A stretch of 64,000 nt of DNA, from positions 1-64,000 of the forward strand of contig JAFUGT010000146.1 in NCBI GenBank assembly GCA_017469275.1, written 5' to 3'. This document shows, in pieces, positions 8,801 through 16,372 of the stretch; the first letter of the stretch is position 1; every line of letters begins with the position of its first letter. Source of the stretch: Lachnospiraceae bacterium. GTDB taxonomy: Bacteria > Bacillota > Clostridia > Lachnospirales > Lachnospiraceae. The notes beneath the pieces are model-generated. The model was not told the origin of the DNA. It made no database searches and was given only the letters and a program-made list of their open reading frames with translations. The position numbers were made by a program, and so were the translations under genes.

Positions 8801-11763
8801 AGAATGATTCGGTTATTTACGAATGGTATGCAGGTACTGATCCTGACAACTATACGCTGATTGAAGGTGAGACAGGCAATACCTATACTCCGACTGACGC
8901 CGACAAGGGTAAGACACTCAAGGTTGTGGCTAAGTTAGACGACAAAGTGATCGGTGAGGACAACACCGCATCACCGATATCGGAGACAGCTGCCGAGGAG
9001 GATAAAGAGATTATTGCAGGTGATGTCTATGGAAGCGATGGAACTACTAAGGCTGCCGGTGCAAAGATTATATTGAAGAGAGGCAATACGGTAGTTGCCA
9101 CAACTGAAACTGATGCTGACGGAAAATACAGTTTCAGTGTTGAATCCGGTATCTATAATGTGGTGTCGGAGTACAATGGCGTTACCAAGACAGAGCTTGT
9201 GGAAATTACCACAAGTCAGGATTTTGACCTTACTATGCCGGAAAAGAATACCAATTCCGTGCTTAACATATCAGAGGGTACACCGGATATAATGGTAGGC
9301 GGATTAGATGTCGAAGCTGAAACGGTAAGAGCTGCACAGAACGGTGAGCCTGGCGCTGTTACAGTTACCATGACGGTGAATAAGAAGGAAGAGAGCGCAG
9401 AGACATCGGTGGACGTCAATGCCATTAAGGAAAAGGCTGACGGTAAAACGTTAGAATTCTTTGAAACTAAGATTGTGAAAGCTGTGGATGGTACAACTGA
9501 CAGTGCTGTTACTGAAACAGCCAATGTTCTGGTAATTGTGGTTCCGTATGATTTCACAGGCAAGGAAAATGTTACCGTCTATCGTTCATACGACGAAACT
9601 ACAGAGGCGCTCTCAGATAAGATGCCCGGTACTGACGGCACATTCCAGATAGACAACGAGGCGAAGACCATTACTATTTATACCAGCAGGTTAGCTACCT
9701 ATGCAATCGGCTATAACGCTATCAACAAGGAATCTGTGGAAACATTTAACACAGAGAAGGAAGAACAGAAAACTGCAGCAGATAACCTTATTAAAGAAGA
9801 TGACAGCGATGAAAGTAAGGATCTGGTTGAAGCTGCCAAGAAGGCTATTGATGAGCTTCCTTATGATTATGACAAGACTTTGGATAAGAACAAGGAAGCA
9901 TTAGATGAAATTATTAACAAGCTTGAAAAAGATCTTGAAAAACAGAGGGTGCTCGAGAAGCTAACAGATACTCCGGCTGATGTCAAGATAGACCAGGGTG
10001 AGCCGGTGATAAATGTTGATACGGAAAATATTCCTGATGAATACGTGGAAACTGTAGAAGAGATAGCCAAGAATACTACAGCCGATATAGAGGATGCTGT
10101 AATCAAGCAGGTACAGGAGATCGTTAATAAATCTGATGATGTAGAAGACAGTGGCAAGAATATTGTCATCATTCCGTCACTTGAGATCAATGCAAAGGAT
10201 TATGATCTGTCAGAGGATAATGCCAAGCTGACACTGGATATAGACGCTGTCTATAAGAGCTATGAAACTACTGATGATATCAACAATGCGTCAGATACCA
10301 TGTCTGCGGTTGCATCGGGTAATGATAAGGTTAATGAGATTGGTTCCGGCGTGATCGACACCAAAGGTACTCCTGTTGATATCAGGATCGAATTACCGGA
10401 AGAATTTGCGCAGGCTGTAGGCGCAACAACGGAAAATACCAGTGATTCTCCTGAAACTGCTTTTGTAAAGCATACCAATAATGGAATCAACTACGAGTAT
10501 GATGTGAAACTTTATTATGATGACGACGTGTATGTTGCTGAATTTGTGGATCCTAACGGTCTGGGTACATTCACATTAAGCGGCAGCAGTGAATCCGTTG
10601 TTTCCACTGGCGGCAATAATTACACTGATCTTCAGAGTGCCATAGACGATACGGAAGATGGAGCTGTTATTAAGCTTATTAAAGACAGTGATATATCAGC
10701 TGTTATCGATACGGAAAAGACTATTACGATAGATAAGGCTGATCATACCGGAACTGTGGATATAACGGTACCGCCGACATTGCTTCTTATCAAGACAGAC
10801 AACGAAGATGGAACTACAACTTATAAAGCTGTCGCAAAATATACGGTATCATTTGATGCCAACGGCGGAACGGGAACTATGGCAGCGCAGGAGATTGGCG
10901 GAAAAGCTGCATTAAATGTCAACACATTTACAAGAGAAGGCTTTGCATTTGACGGCTGGAATACCAAGGCAGACGGAAAAGGAACTGCTTACGCGGATAA
11001 GGCGGATGTTACTCTGACTGCTGATATGACACTATATGCACAGTGGAAGGAAAATCCTAAGATTGATGACAAGAAAGAAGACAAGAGTACAGACGAGAAA
11101 AAGACCGATGAAACTGCAAAGAATACGACAGATACACCGGTTGAGCCTGCGGCTACAACAACAGTTGCCCAAAAGAATGAATTATCAATCAATGCAGGCT
11201 TTAAGGTAACACAGAAAGGCTCTAAGATCACAGTCAAATGGGGCAAGGTAAAAGGAGCAACAGGCTACGAGGTATATGTTGCTTACTGCGGTAAGAATTT
11301 CTCTAAGACACCTGCAAAGCGCACCACTACAAAGACTTCTGCAGTAGTGACCAAGATCGGCGGCAAGAAGATCAATCTTAAGAAGAATTTCAAGGTATAT
11401 GTTGTAGCAGTCAAGAAGGATGGAAGCAAAACCACAAAGCTTGCCAAGACCATAACAGGACATATCGTTGGAAGAAAGAACACCAACTTTACAAACGTTA
11501 AGTCCATAAATCTTACCACCAAGACAATAAGTGTAGCGGTAGGAAAGACATCTAAGATTAAGGCAAAGACAGTGCTTGTAAACAAAAAGAAGAAGCAGCT
11601 TAGTGATGCTCATGCGTCACAGTTCAGATACGCAAGCACTGATGAATCAATCGCAACTGTTGATAAGAATGGTAATGTAAAGGGTGTTAGTGCCGGAACA
11701 ACAACAGTATATGTATATGCAAGGAACGGATGTGCCAAGACAGTAAGCGTTACGGTCAAGTAA
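2845..11763 (+). CDS. Giant secreted surface protein (beta-helix, InlB repeats, Fn3/Big_2), 2972 aa
   Basis: A signal peptide covers residues 1-34 (KKK basic start, hydrophobic core, cleavage after TAKA). Three right-handed beta-helix-type regions follow at about 286-646, 856-1109 and 1392-1626; the last is made of GAGIGGG...ITINGGTV units. Two InlB B-type repeats (FDGWNTKADGSGTTY..LYAQW) lie at about 1208-1287 and 2665-2734. A carboxypeptidase-regulatory-like beta-sandwich is at about 2055-2131, and the C-terminal 200 residues are the Fn3-like plus Big_2 module shared with the gene at 1-1769. ATG 2845 has a GGAGG 10 bases upstream. No sortase signal is visible. It probably acts outside the cell as an adhesin or glycan-binding protein; this is inferred from architecture. 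DNA at about 3.7-4.75 kb is clearly more GC-rich than the rest, suggesting mosaic origin. Confidence 0.85.
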   Translation: MKQKKKLGRKILSALLTLVMIIGLVPGMSLTAKAATLSGNGTENDPYLITSADDWNTLAASVNEGNDYSEKYLKLTNDITVSKMIGSNSHPSSSNKQSFSGTFDGGGNTLKLNINDKNTHGAAPFSATKDATIKNLKVKGSVVGGIHSAGLVGVPNGTLTVENCTVSAAVSGDTHHGGFVGHAFNATVKLKSCIFDGSLKGGTLGGMIGWSGQSASERPTININNCLFSGTYTDASAFNPVGYTATDDDSATITDFYTTKAASGTATKLKINGTINTAVALVQKDSEFKCYSTINDAVTGWNGAADGATLKLLTDVTTTSTINVTGTKTLDLNDHVLTGNVTSGSVIEIRNSATLNLVDSATNKTTRYYTPTSSGPATISSTGTDQSFTGGYITGTASGTTSNDYNSGYQVGGGVYVAKGSTFNMTGGNIFGVTHNGSKPEGAGVFVCGTFNMTGGEIVGNYNNNNGGGVGTSAGSNVSISDGTISHNRTGWGGGITVRGAFRMSSGTISGNTASCGGGGIHVDNEGNGSPSVTLTGGSITGNTSSQNGGGINCYGVSTFNISGSPVINGNKHGDAVENVYLQDKKMITVNGALTSDASIGVTMQTPGVFTNSTDVAFNDASKFTSDNESYAVNKNTNGQLELVTPTDYKLYVGNVHVTSAKTSGEGWSYDADSNTLTLNGYSFTGLGKGGQGDPTAIQYLGTDGTFHIVLTGENTVTQNHENGGTTWGIYSKADCTIGGTGTLNVSTADGANRAAAIYSEKNLTIADSCTINATSGTVTGAQQGYGVGGGASSILTISENATVTLTGPKGGTNMTVINAAKGIGWTDTAGNQGQAVISTSTQGQNLLNYKKVQFPTDALVATVTIGDSATDYLDFDTAVTDWNNAADGAILTLLADANTTGTISVNGTKTLDLNGYGIKADASSSKKYSVITIKNSANLTIKDSRNTATKHYFSVSNDPSGLATGISDTDSGSQLSFTGGYITGGYGDDSIGGGGVLISGNGTKLTLENGTIIGNQGVAGGGVKVDGLGSFVMNGGAISYNYASKAGGGVRLWQSTTVLNGGAITNNCTPSSAYGSGVALGGGNNDASIAGTIIIKDNKTGDKIDNYYLAAGETVKVSGQLTKTADVGFYTASTPSDSADVKIATGATKDDIQHIHSDNATNAGTIFCDGTKDWMYYNNTLYEITNTHHTHEAGTIWLTVTASIKAKTVTYNANGATGGSVPADSKSPYIIGDTVTVLGNTGSLTKDGYTFDGWNTKADGSGTTYAANAAFTITEDTTLYAQWMKDYAYLDAVWNAATKQVDYPEKSIGADKVTVVNATTTKWNSGWYAVTENVTISGRVTVNGDVKLILCNGKTLTATNGISVDSGKKFTVYGQTKDIDTMGVLNSRTQSTTGVAAAGIGGSGKGKTSGVITINGGKVTASGSREAGGAGIGGGFNASGGTTVINGGVVTVPVRKSVAGIGGGREGSGGNITINGGTVNAGGYAGAAIGGAYHGSAGNITINGGTVTATDGTRGAAIGSGEKKNSSTNAGTIRINGGKVIAKNTAGKGSGGAAIGGGYNVPGGTIIITGGEVTATSVYGAGIGGGPGANGGKVTISGGTVTAYGSSGGVGIGKGNGGKNHGTLTIANDHVCRAGDSESTAGACFNYQSHRKKWVKIWQHIHSEITYGIEGNVLTATCTNDVDNCNLVDGKLTLTLTAPNKLYDAKVYDKAKTAWTSVNHNEWEEFSILTGTTSKSGGSIEYYQGETKLGGAPTEEGTYIAKLPVVLNSQNEYLEQEFMIIKPKAIFVTVPETKELTYNDTEQELITAGVGRDGTIKYSLDDQNYGDDIPVATNAGNYMVWVYVEGDDLHNDSPKVSFDVTIKKKPAPTLTDGQKPTANTAVPEGDDPDKETPLLNPPTEAAPDGYKIVYAIGKDDTNVPETGWSEDIPEGKDGTYYIWFKAVKDDNHEETKPENIKVDRIDYSVALSPSTPTVGEPVTVTVTPKNDSVIYEWYAGTDPDNYTLIEGETGNTYTPTDADKGKTLKVVAKLDDKVIGEDNTASPISETAAEEDKEIIAGDVYGSDGTTKAAGAKIILKRGNTVVATTETDADGKYSFSVESGIYNVVSEYNGVTKTELVEITTSQDFDLTMPEKNTNSVLNISEGTPDIMVGGLDVEAETVRAAQNGEPGAVTVTMTVNKKEESAETSVDVNAIKEKADGKTLEFFETKIVKAVDGTTDSAVTETANVLVIVVPYDFTGKENVTVYRSYDETTEALSDKMPGTDGTFQIDNEAKTITIYTSRLATYAIGYNAINKESVETFNTEKEEQKTAADNLIKEDDSDESKDLVEAAKKAIDELPYDYDKTLDKNKEALDEIINKLEKDLEKQRVLEKLTDTPADVKIDQGEPVINVDTENIPDEYVETVEEIAKNTTADIEDAVIKQVQEIVNKSDDVEDSGKNIVIIPSLEINAKDYDLSEDNAKLTLDIDAVYKSYETTDDINNASDTMSAVASGNDKVNEIGSGVIDTKGTPVDIRIELPEEFAQAVGATTENTSDSPETAFVKHTNNGINYEYDVKLYYDDDVYVAEFVDPNGLGTFTLSGSSESVVSTGGNNYTDLQSAIDDTEDGAVIKLIKDSDISAVIDTEKTITIDKADHTGTVDITVPPTLLLIKTDNEDGTTTYKAVAKYTVSFDANGGTGTMAAQEIGGKAALNVNTFTREGFAFDGWNTKADGKGTAYADKADVTLTADMTLYAQWKENPKIDDKKEDKSTDEKKTDETAKNTTDTPVEPAATTTVAQKNELSINAGFKVTQKGSKITVKWGKVKGATGYEVYVAYCGKNFSKTPAKRTTTKTSAVVTKIGGKKINLKKNFKVYVVAVKKDGSKTTKLAKTITGHIVGRKNTNFTNVKSINLTTKTISVAVGKTSKIKAKTVLVNKKKKQLSDAHASQFRYASTDESIATVDKNGNVKGVSAGTTTVYVYARNGCAKTVSVTVK

Positions 11764-11791
11764 TTACAATAATATAAGCATTGCAAAAATA

Positions 11792-11840
11792 GATTCTCCG
11801 ATATTTGTTAATTAATGCAAATATCGGAGAATCATTTTTG
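11792..11840 (+). terminator. Strong rho-independent terminator
   Basis: A perfect 16-bp stem (GATTCTCCGATATTTG with its complement at 11818-11833), a 10-nt loop and ATTTTTG end the 2972-aa gene. Confidence 0.9.
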
Positions 11841-12072
11841 TTCAACCGCGAGTTCATGTTGTGTGTGATTAGCACCCTCGTGTTCGGGTGCCATCTGCAT
11901 GCTGCTTACCGCATTAAAAAAGGAAACTATTGTCTCTCTGCCGGGGTATTTGAGTAATTATTAAGCCAAAATGAAAGAAGTAAACTAAGTAACAACAAAA
12001 CATGTTATCAACATGATACCGAAGTGGGAGAGATAAAACAGACGGTATTGTTTCCTTGTTTTTATATGAATT

Positions 12073-12089
12073 ATGATTGTAAATCTGCT
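12073..12089 (+). repeat. 17-bp direct repeat, copy 1
   Basis: ATGATTGTAAATCTGCT occurs here and again at 13859-13875, bracketing the kinase and the truncated regulator. Confidence 0.5.
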
Positions 12090-12197
12090 GTTATTAGGGT
12101 AGAATAGTAATCAAATTGGCATCAAATGAATTATGGAATATGCTTCTGTAAGAAGAGCTGTATCGTGGGGAAATACAAATAATAGAAATTATGCATA

Positions 12198-12228
12198 TTG
12201 TTATATATAAGAAAATATTGTATATAAT
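12198..12228 (+). promoter_or_regulatory. Possible promoter of the kinase/regulator pair
   Basis: TTGTTA at 12198 and a perfect TATAAT at 12223-12228 are 19 bp apart, just ahead of the GTG at 12240. The spacing is long, and the short leader means transcription would start very near the start codon. Confidence 0.35.
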
Positions 12229-12239
12229 GTGGGAAAAGG

Positions 12240-13529
12240 GTGAATGTTACATATATGAATGGTTACGGCACAGAAATATTGAATGATTATATTAATAAAA
12301 ACTTTATTACCTTGCTGATTCTCACAACAATCATAGTCTTGATTCTCACGAACAGAAAGAATAAGATAACCGGAACAGGTCTGATATGTTTTATGGTTCT
12401 TATAACATTTATCATATCAGTTGCAGAATATATTGAAATCTGGGCAGACGCCTATAACAAAGACTATCGTATTCTCTACTATAAGACAACTCTTATATAT
12501 TGGCTGTATCCGTTGCTGACCATGCTTTTACTATATATTACAGAAGGGGTTAGACATAAGATTCTGATAGCTATTCCGTTAATTATTGATATGATCGTGA
12601 CGGGGCTGGATATTTTCGGGCTGGGACTGGTATACTCTTTTAGAAAAGATCACAGCTATGTAGGAGGTACGTTTGTGTATCTTCCGTTTTGCGTTGAAAC
12701 ATTTTATACTTTGATGCTCGCAGTCTATTCCGTCCGTTTCTTAAAAAACAGAAAATGGGCTAAGGGAATAGTGGTATTTTTCATGGCCGGAATTGTTCTG
12801 CTGTCGCAACTGTTGAGTGTTACGGCAAATTATAACCTGTATATGCCTTCAGTTGCTGCATTGTTGATACTTACATACTATTTTTATATGTCGACGATTC
12901 AATACAATGAGATTCATGATGTACTGATCGAGAATGAAATCATGCTTGAGAGAAATAAAAGTAATCTCCTGTTGGCGCAGATAAGACCTCATTTTATTAA
13001 TAATTCTCTGTCTGTCATTCGCAGTCTTTGTTTTGAAGATCCTGAGAATGCTGTTGAAATGATAGACCATCTTTCGGAATATCTTCGTGATAATATTAAG
13101 CAGATAGATGACGAGAGGCTGATTTCATTTGACAGTGAAATGGAATCTGTGGACAATTATCTGTATCTGGAGATGCAGCGTTTCCGTGGGAGAATTGAGG
13201 TGGAGAGGAATCTCCAATTCACAGATTTTGCCGTACCGCCGCTTTCTGTCCAAACTATTGTGGAGAATGCGGTACGACATGGTATCAGTATGACAGGTAA
13301 TAAGGGTACAATATGGATATCCACAAACAGAGTTGAGGACGAGATAATTGTTGTCGTAGAAGATAACGGCATGGGATTTGATGTGAATGCTGTTGACTTT
13401 GACGGTGTTAATCATATAGGGGTAAAAAATGTTAAAGACAGGGTTGAAAAACTACTTAATGGTAATGTGGTAATTGAAAGTAAGATTGGAGAGGGGACCA
13501 GGGTAACGATTCATATACCGGTATCATGA
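12240..13529 (+). CDS. LytS/YehU-type membrane sensor histidine kinase
   Basis: The N-terminal half (about 20-210) has six or seven hydrophobic segments without a large extracellular loop. The His_kinase domain follows, with the phospho-acceptor motif AQIRPHFINNSLS. The ATPase part has the N-box QTIVENAVRHGI and G-box VEDNGMGFD. This is the family that partners LytTR-type regulators and usually senses peptides or envelope signals. Start: GTG 12240 sits on a GGG-rich stretch; ATG 12255 is the alternative. The gene itself looks intact, but its partner at 13565 is truncated, so the pathway is probably broken here. Confidence 0.85.
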   Translation: MNVTYMNGYGTEILNDYINKNFITLLILTTIIVLILTNRKNKITGTGLICFMVLITFIISVAEYIEIWADAYNKDYRILYYKTTLIYWLYPLLTMLLLYITEGVRHKILIAIPLIIDMIVTGLDIFGLGLVYSFRKDHSYVGGTFVYLPFCVETFYTLMLAVYSVRFLKNRKWAKGIVVFFMAGIVLLSQLLSVTANYNLYMPSVAALLILTYYFYMSTIQYNEIHDVLIENEIMLERNKSNLLLAQIRPHFINNSLSVIRSLCFEDPENAVEMIDHLSEYLRDNIKQIDDERLISFDSEMESVDNYLYLEMQRFRGRIEVERNLQFTDFAVPPLSVQTIVENAVRHGISMTGNKGTIWISTNRVEDEIIVVVEDNGMGFDVNAVDFDGVNHIGVKNVKDRVEKLLNGNVVIESKIGEGTRVTIHIPVS

Positions 13530-13564
13530 CGATATCGGGAAAATAATAATTGAGAGGTACGGCT

Positions 13565-13858
13565 ATGAAATGTCTTGTTGCAGATGATGAAGAGCTTATA
13601 TTAAAGGATATAAAAAGGACTGTGTTAAAGGTATTAGGTGACGATACTGAGATATACGAAGCGTCCAATTCCGATGAAGTTATAAACATTATAAATGATA
13701 ATAATATTCCTATAGTATTCCTTGACGCTTGTGTAATAATAGGACTAAACCAGAGGAAGCCTTATAAATCAAGGGTTGCAGGTTTGAGTCCTATTATTCT
13801 TGACCGAAAAATTGGTACTCTTACTTTGCCGGACGATTATTTGTGTAGCGCTGCATAG
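13565..13858 (+). pseudogene. Response regulator truncated after the phospho-acceptor Asp
   Basis: Starting at ATG 13565 (GAGAGG upstream), residues 1-54 are a normal receiver-domain start: acidic pair ADDEE at 6-10 and IVFLD with Asp54. The expected continuation (about 60 more receiver residues and a DNA-binding domain) is missing. From about base 13727 the frame runs into unrelated sequence and stops at 13858. The break coincides with the start of a 12-bp inverted repeat and the change to conjugative-element genes. I infer that insertion of the element split the gene. The missing 3' part is not in the window. Confidence 0.7.
13735..13798. repeat. 12-bp perfect inverted repeat at the probable element junction
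   Basis: AATAATAGGACT at 13735-13746 pairs exactly with AGTCCTATTATT at 13787-13798, enclosing 40 nt that can form a smaller stem (CCTT..AAGG). It begins within ten bases of where the response regulator stops matching its family. It could be a recombinase binding site or the left end of the element. A tRNA was considered and rejected. Confidence 0.45.
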
Positions 13859-13875
13859 ATGATTGTAAATCTGCT
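13859..13875 (+). repeat. 17-bp direct repeat, copy 2
   Basis: Exact copy of 12073-12089, immediately after the stop of the truncated response regulator. Confidence 0.5.
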
Positions 13876-13972
13876 AAAACATAACTTATCGTGGTTCATT
13901 CTGAACAACAGGTTATAGTAGATGGCAAATTGAATAATGATGTTAATACAGAAATTGATTCTGTGTGATTAG

Positions 13973-14009
13973 GGCATTTCCAAAGGTAAAACGGAAATGC
14001 CTTTTTCTT
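13973..14009 (+). terminator. Terminator ahead of the element's first gene
   Basis: GGCATTTCC pairs with GGAAATGCC (13993-14001) and is followed by TTTTTCTTT. It isolates the element operon from upstream transcription. Confidence 0.8.
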
Positions 14010-14025
14010 TGGAAAGGAGATATGT

Positions 14026-14337
14026 ATGGACGTAAGATTTCAGGAAGATTTTACTGACAGTGTAGAGATATTCTTAGAACACAGTATATCTTATAACGGA
14101 TTCAGTTATACATTCATTTATGGTAAGCACATAAACGGTGGTTTTATAGCAATTCCATATTGGAAAATATGTTGTGAAGCAAGCTCTTTTGCTACTGACA
14201 CCGGATACAATGCAGACAAGCTGGCTCAGGCAGGCTTGGATAGAGGAGCAGCAAGAGCAATAGCGATTTATATTAAGGACGCAATGTTACTCAAAGAGGA
14301 AATAGAGGGAGTTAAGGAAGGAGAATTAGTAGGTTAA
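14026..14337 (+). CDS. Small conserved element protein, 103 aa, unknown function
   Basis: Starts at ATG 14026 behind GGAAAGGAG. It has an aromatic-rich beta-type N-terminal half (NGFSYTFIYGKHINGGFIAIPYW) and a helical C-terminal half. It is the first gene of the replication/partition block, in the style of small accessory proteins at the left end of clostridial conjugative elements. I do not recognise a catalytic motif. No signal peptide or membrane segment is visible, so it is probably cytoplasmic. Confidence 0.6.
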   Translation: MDVRFQEDFTDSVEIFLEHSISYNGFSYTFIYGKHINGGFIAIPYWKICCEASSFATDTGYNADKLAQAGLDRGAARAIAIYIKDAMLLKEEIEGVKEGELVG

Positions 14338-14400
14338 TGAGATCATACAGCGGTAGAGCAGAACGCATATATTCATCTTCCGGCAGATTGGAGGTTATGA

Positions 14401-14664
14401 ATGTTAAAGATCAGACTGCAAGGCACTACCAATGATATTAAGTGGTTTATCAAAATGCTTAAAAAAGATGATCGGTTTAAGATGAATACACCGTCAGAAA
14501 TAATGGATATTTCAAGCAGTGCAAAGTACAAAAGGATATATACCGAAATATTCAGACTTGATGAACCTATGACAAAGTATGCTAAGGAAAAGCATAAAAA
14601 GGATATTAAAAACAGATATTTCGGAACCGGAACGGTATTCGGATATAAGAAGAAAAGTAATTAA
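14401..14664 (+). CDS. Small DUF3970-like protein, 87 aa
   Basis: Starts at ATG 14401 with GGAGG six bases upstream. The opening MLKIRLQGTTNDIKWFIKMLKK resembles the DUF3970 group of small Firmicutes/element proteins (beta strand, then a helix with a conserved Trp). The C-terminal end is basic (GYKKKSN). It lies 21 bases before parA and is probably in the same transcript. Function is unknown; a DNA-binding or partition accessory role would be a guess. The leader contains ACAGCGG, a motif seen before several genes of this block. Confidence 0.6.
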   Translation: MLKIRLQGTTNDIKWFIKMLKKDDRFKMNTPSEIMDISSSAKYKRIYTEIFRLDEPMTKYAKEKHKKDIKNRYFGTGTVFGYKKKSN

Positions 14665-14685
14665 ATACAGCGGAAAGGCAGGTAG

Positions 14686-15477
14686 ATGAATATGTGTAAA
14701 GTATATGTGACAGCTTCACAGAAAGGTGGAGTGGCAAAGACAACAACAGCAGGGAGCTTGGGTATCGGATTAGCAAAGAAAGGGTATAAGGTCTTACTTG
14801 TGGACGCAGACGCACAAGGTTCTTTAACTGCAAGTCTTGGATATAAGGAACCGGACAGCATGAATGATACATTAGCTGTGATTATGGAAAAGGAAATAGA
14901 AAATGAAAAATATGATCCAAGCACATTTGGAATATTACATCATGACGAAGGGGTTGACTTAGTTCCTTGCAATATTGAGTTGGCAGCATTAGAAGTAGCA
15001 TTGATTCAAGTGCTGAGCAGGGAAACGGTATTGAAAAGATATATAGAAAAGGTCAGAAAAAATTATGACTATATAATTATTGATTCAGCTCCTAGTCTTG
15101 GTCTTGTAACGATAAATGTGTTGGTAGCAGCAGATAAGATTATCATTCCTGTTCAAGCAGCTTATCTTTCTATAAAAGGTCTTGAACAGCTTATTAAGAC
15201 AATCGGCAGAGTCAGAGTAAGCCTTAATAATAATCTTGGGATTGACGGTATATTGATAACAATGCTTAATGACAGAACCATATATGCAAGGGAGATTGTG
15301 GAGTTGCTTAATAATGCTTATGGAAAAGCAATAAACATATATGATAGCAAGATACCTTTATCTGTTAAGGCTGTGGAAGCTACAACAAAAGGTGTCAGTA
15401 TTTATAAGCACGCTCCCAAAGGTAAGGTTGCAGAAGCATATACAAGGTTTACTGAGGAGGTGATCGCAAATGCCTAG
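14686..15477 (+). CDS. parA: ParA-family partition ATPase
   Basis: 263-aa Walker-type ParA/Soj ATPase. The deviant Walker A motif is KGGVAKTTT (residues ~13-21), followed by the VDADAQGS motif and DYIIIDSAPS as Walker B. It would bind the nucleoid in the ATP state and segregate or position the element's DNA together with ParB. The gene overlaps parB by 8 bases, so the pair is translationally coupled. Length and motifs are complete. In an integrative element this supports stable inheritance of an excised, replicating circular form. The N-terminus is short, lacking the HTH of plasmid P1-type ParA. Confidence 0.92.
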   Translation: MNMCKVYVTASQKGGVAKTTTAGSLGIGLAKKGYKVLLVDADAQGSLTASLGYKEPDSMNDTLAVIMEKEIENEKYDPSTFGILHHDEGVDLVPCNIELAALEVALIQVLSRETVLKRYIEKVRKNYDYIIIDSAPSLGLVTINVLVAADKIIIPVQAAYLSIKGLEQLIKTIGRVRVSLNNNLGIDGILITMLNDRTIYAREIVELLNNAYGKAINIYDSKIPLSVKAVEATTKGVSIYKHAPKGKVAEAYTRFTEEVIANA

Positions 15478-16354
15478 AAAAAGCAGTGTTTCAGATATTA
15501 AGCTGAGTAGTTTGGATAATCTCTTTGGCATGACGGATAGCGCAGATTCAGTAAGCGATGTTAAAGAAATAAGTATTGATGAATTATATGAGTTTAACGG
15601 ACACCCATTCAAAGTCAGGGACGATGAAAAAATGCAGGAGCTTACGGACAGTATCAAAGAACATGGTGTTTTAGTTCCCGGTATTGCAAGATTACGTCCA
15701 AAGGGCGGATATGAGATCATAGCAGGACACAGCAGAAAGCAAGCCTGTATTAACGCAGGACTTACCACAATGCCAATGTTCATAAAGAATCTTTCAGATG
15801 ATGAAGCGACAATAGTAATGGTTGATTCAAATATACAACGTGAGGATATACTACCTAGCGAAAAGGCAAAAGCATACAAGATGAAATATGATGCTATCAA
15901 ACATCAGGGGGTTAAAGGTAACAGCTTGATTGTTGTGGGAGAGGAAGCCGGAGAGAGTGCTAAAACAGTACAAAGATATGTATGGCTTGCAAGGCTCAAT
16001 GATGAATTGTTGGAAATGGTTGATACAAAGCAGATTTCCATAGTGCAGGGAATAGATATATCATTTCTGACAGATACAGAACAAAGCTGGATACTTAATG
16101 CCTTTGATAGATTTGGAGTAAATATAACAACCTCACAATCGGCAGAATTGAAAGCAAAAAGTCAGGCAGGAGAACTTGATGAAACAGTTGTATGGAGCAT
16201 ACTTGCGCCTGTTGTAGATAAGAAAAAGCCTAGAAAGGTAACATTTAAGGCTAAGAAACTGGACGAATATTTTGCGGACAGTTACAGTGAAGAACAGATA
16301 GAGGAAATAATAATAGGTCTGCTTGATAGGTGGAAGCAGGAAGAAAGGATATAA
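15470..16354 (+). CDS. parB: ParB/Spo0J-type partition protein
   Basis: 294 aa. The N-terminal ParB nuclease-like/CTPase domain is visible at about 25-130: IDELYEFNGHPFK, then IKEHGVLVPGIARL, then GYEIIAGHSRKQACINAG (the GHSRK box matches the family's GERRR-type motif), then DSNIQREDILPSEKAKAY. A helix-turn-helix region follows (about 150-190). ParB binds parS-like sites and loads ParA; no parS was identified by eye. It overlaps parA and precedes the repA-like gene by 18 bases, giving a par-rep operon. Confidence 0.9.
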   Translation: MPRKSSVSDIKLSSLDNLFGMTDSADSVSDVKEISIDELYEFNGHPFKVRDDEKMQELTDSIKEHGVLVPGIARLRPKGGYEIIAGHSRKQACINAGLTTMPMFIKNLSDDEATIVMVDSNIQREDILPSEKAKAYKMKYDAIKHQGVKGNSLIVVGEEAGESAKTVQRYVWLARLNDELLEMVDTKQISIVQGIDISFLTDTEQSWILNAFDRFGVNITTSQSAELKAKSQAGELDETVVWSILAPVVDKKKPRKVTFKAKKLDEYFADSYSEEQIEEIIIGLLDRWKQEERI

Positions 16355-16372
16355 CATCGGAAAGGAGAGCTT

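Larger units (their letters stand above)
11841..12239. other. Intergenic region upstream of the histidine kinase
   Basis: No gene is supported. It holds a small hairpin at 11872-11891 (GCACCC, 8-nt loop, GGGTGC) and one copy of a 17-bp sequence repeated at 13859. Confidence 0.5.

Noticed and set aside
13741..13801. tRNA-like stretch (CCTT-loop-AAGG arm and GGTTTGAGTCC T-arm look) near the element junction
   Set aside because: The T-stem does not close well, and no matching acceptor or D arm exists upstream. The 12-bp inverted repeat explains the pairing better.
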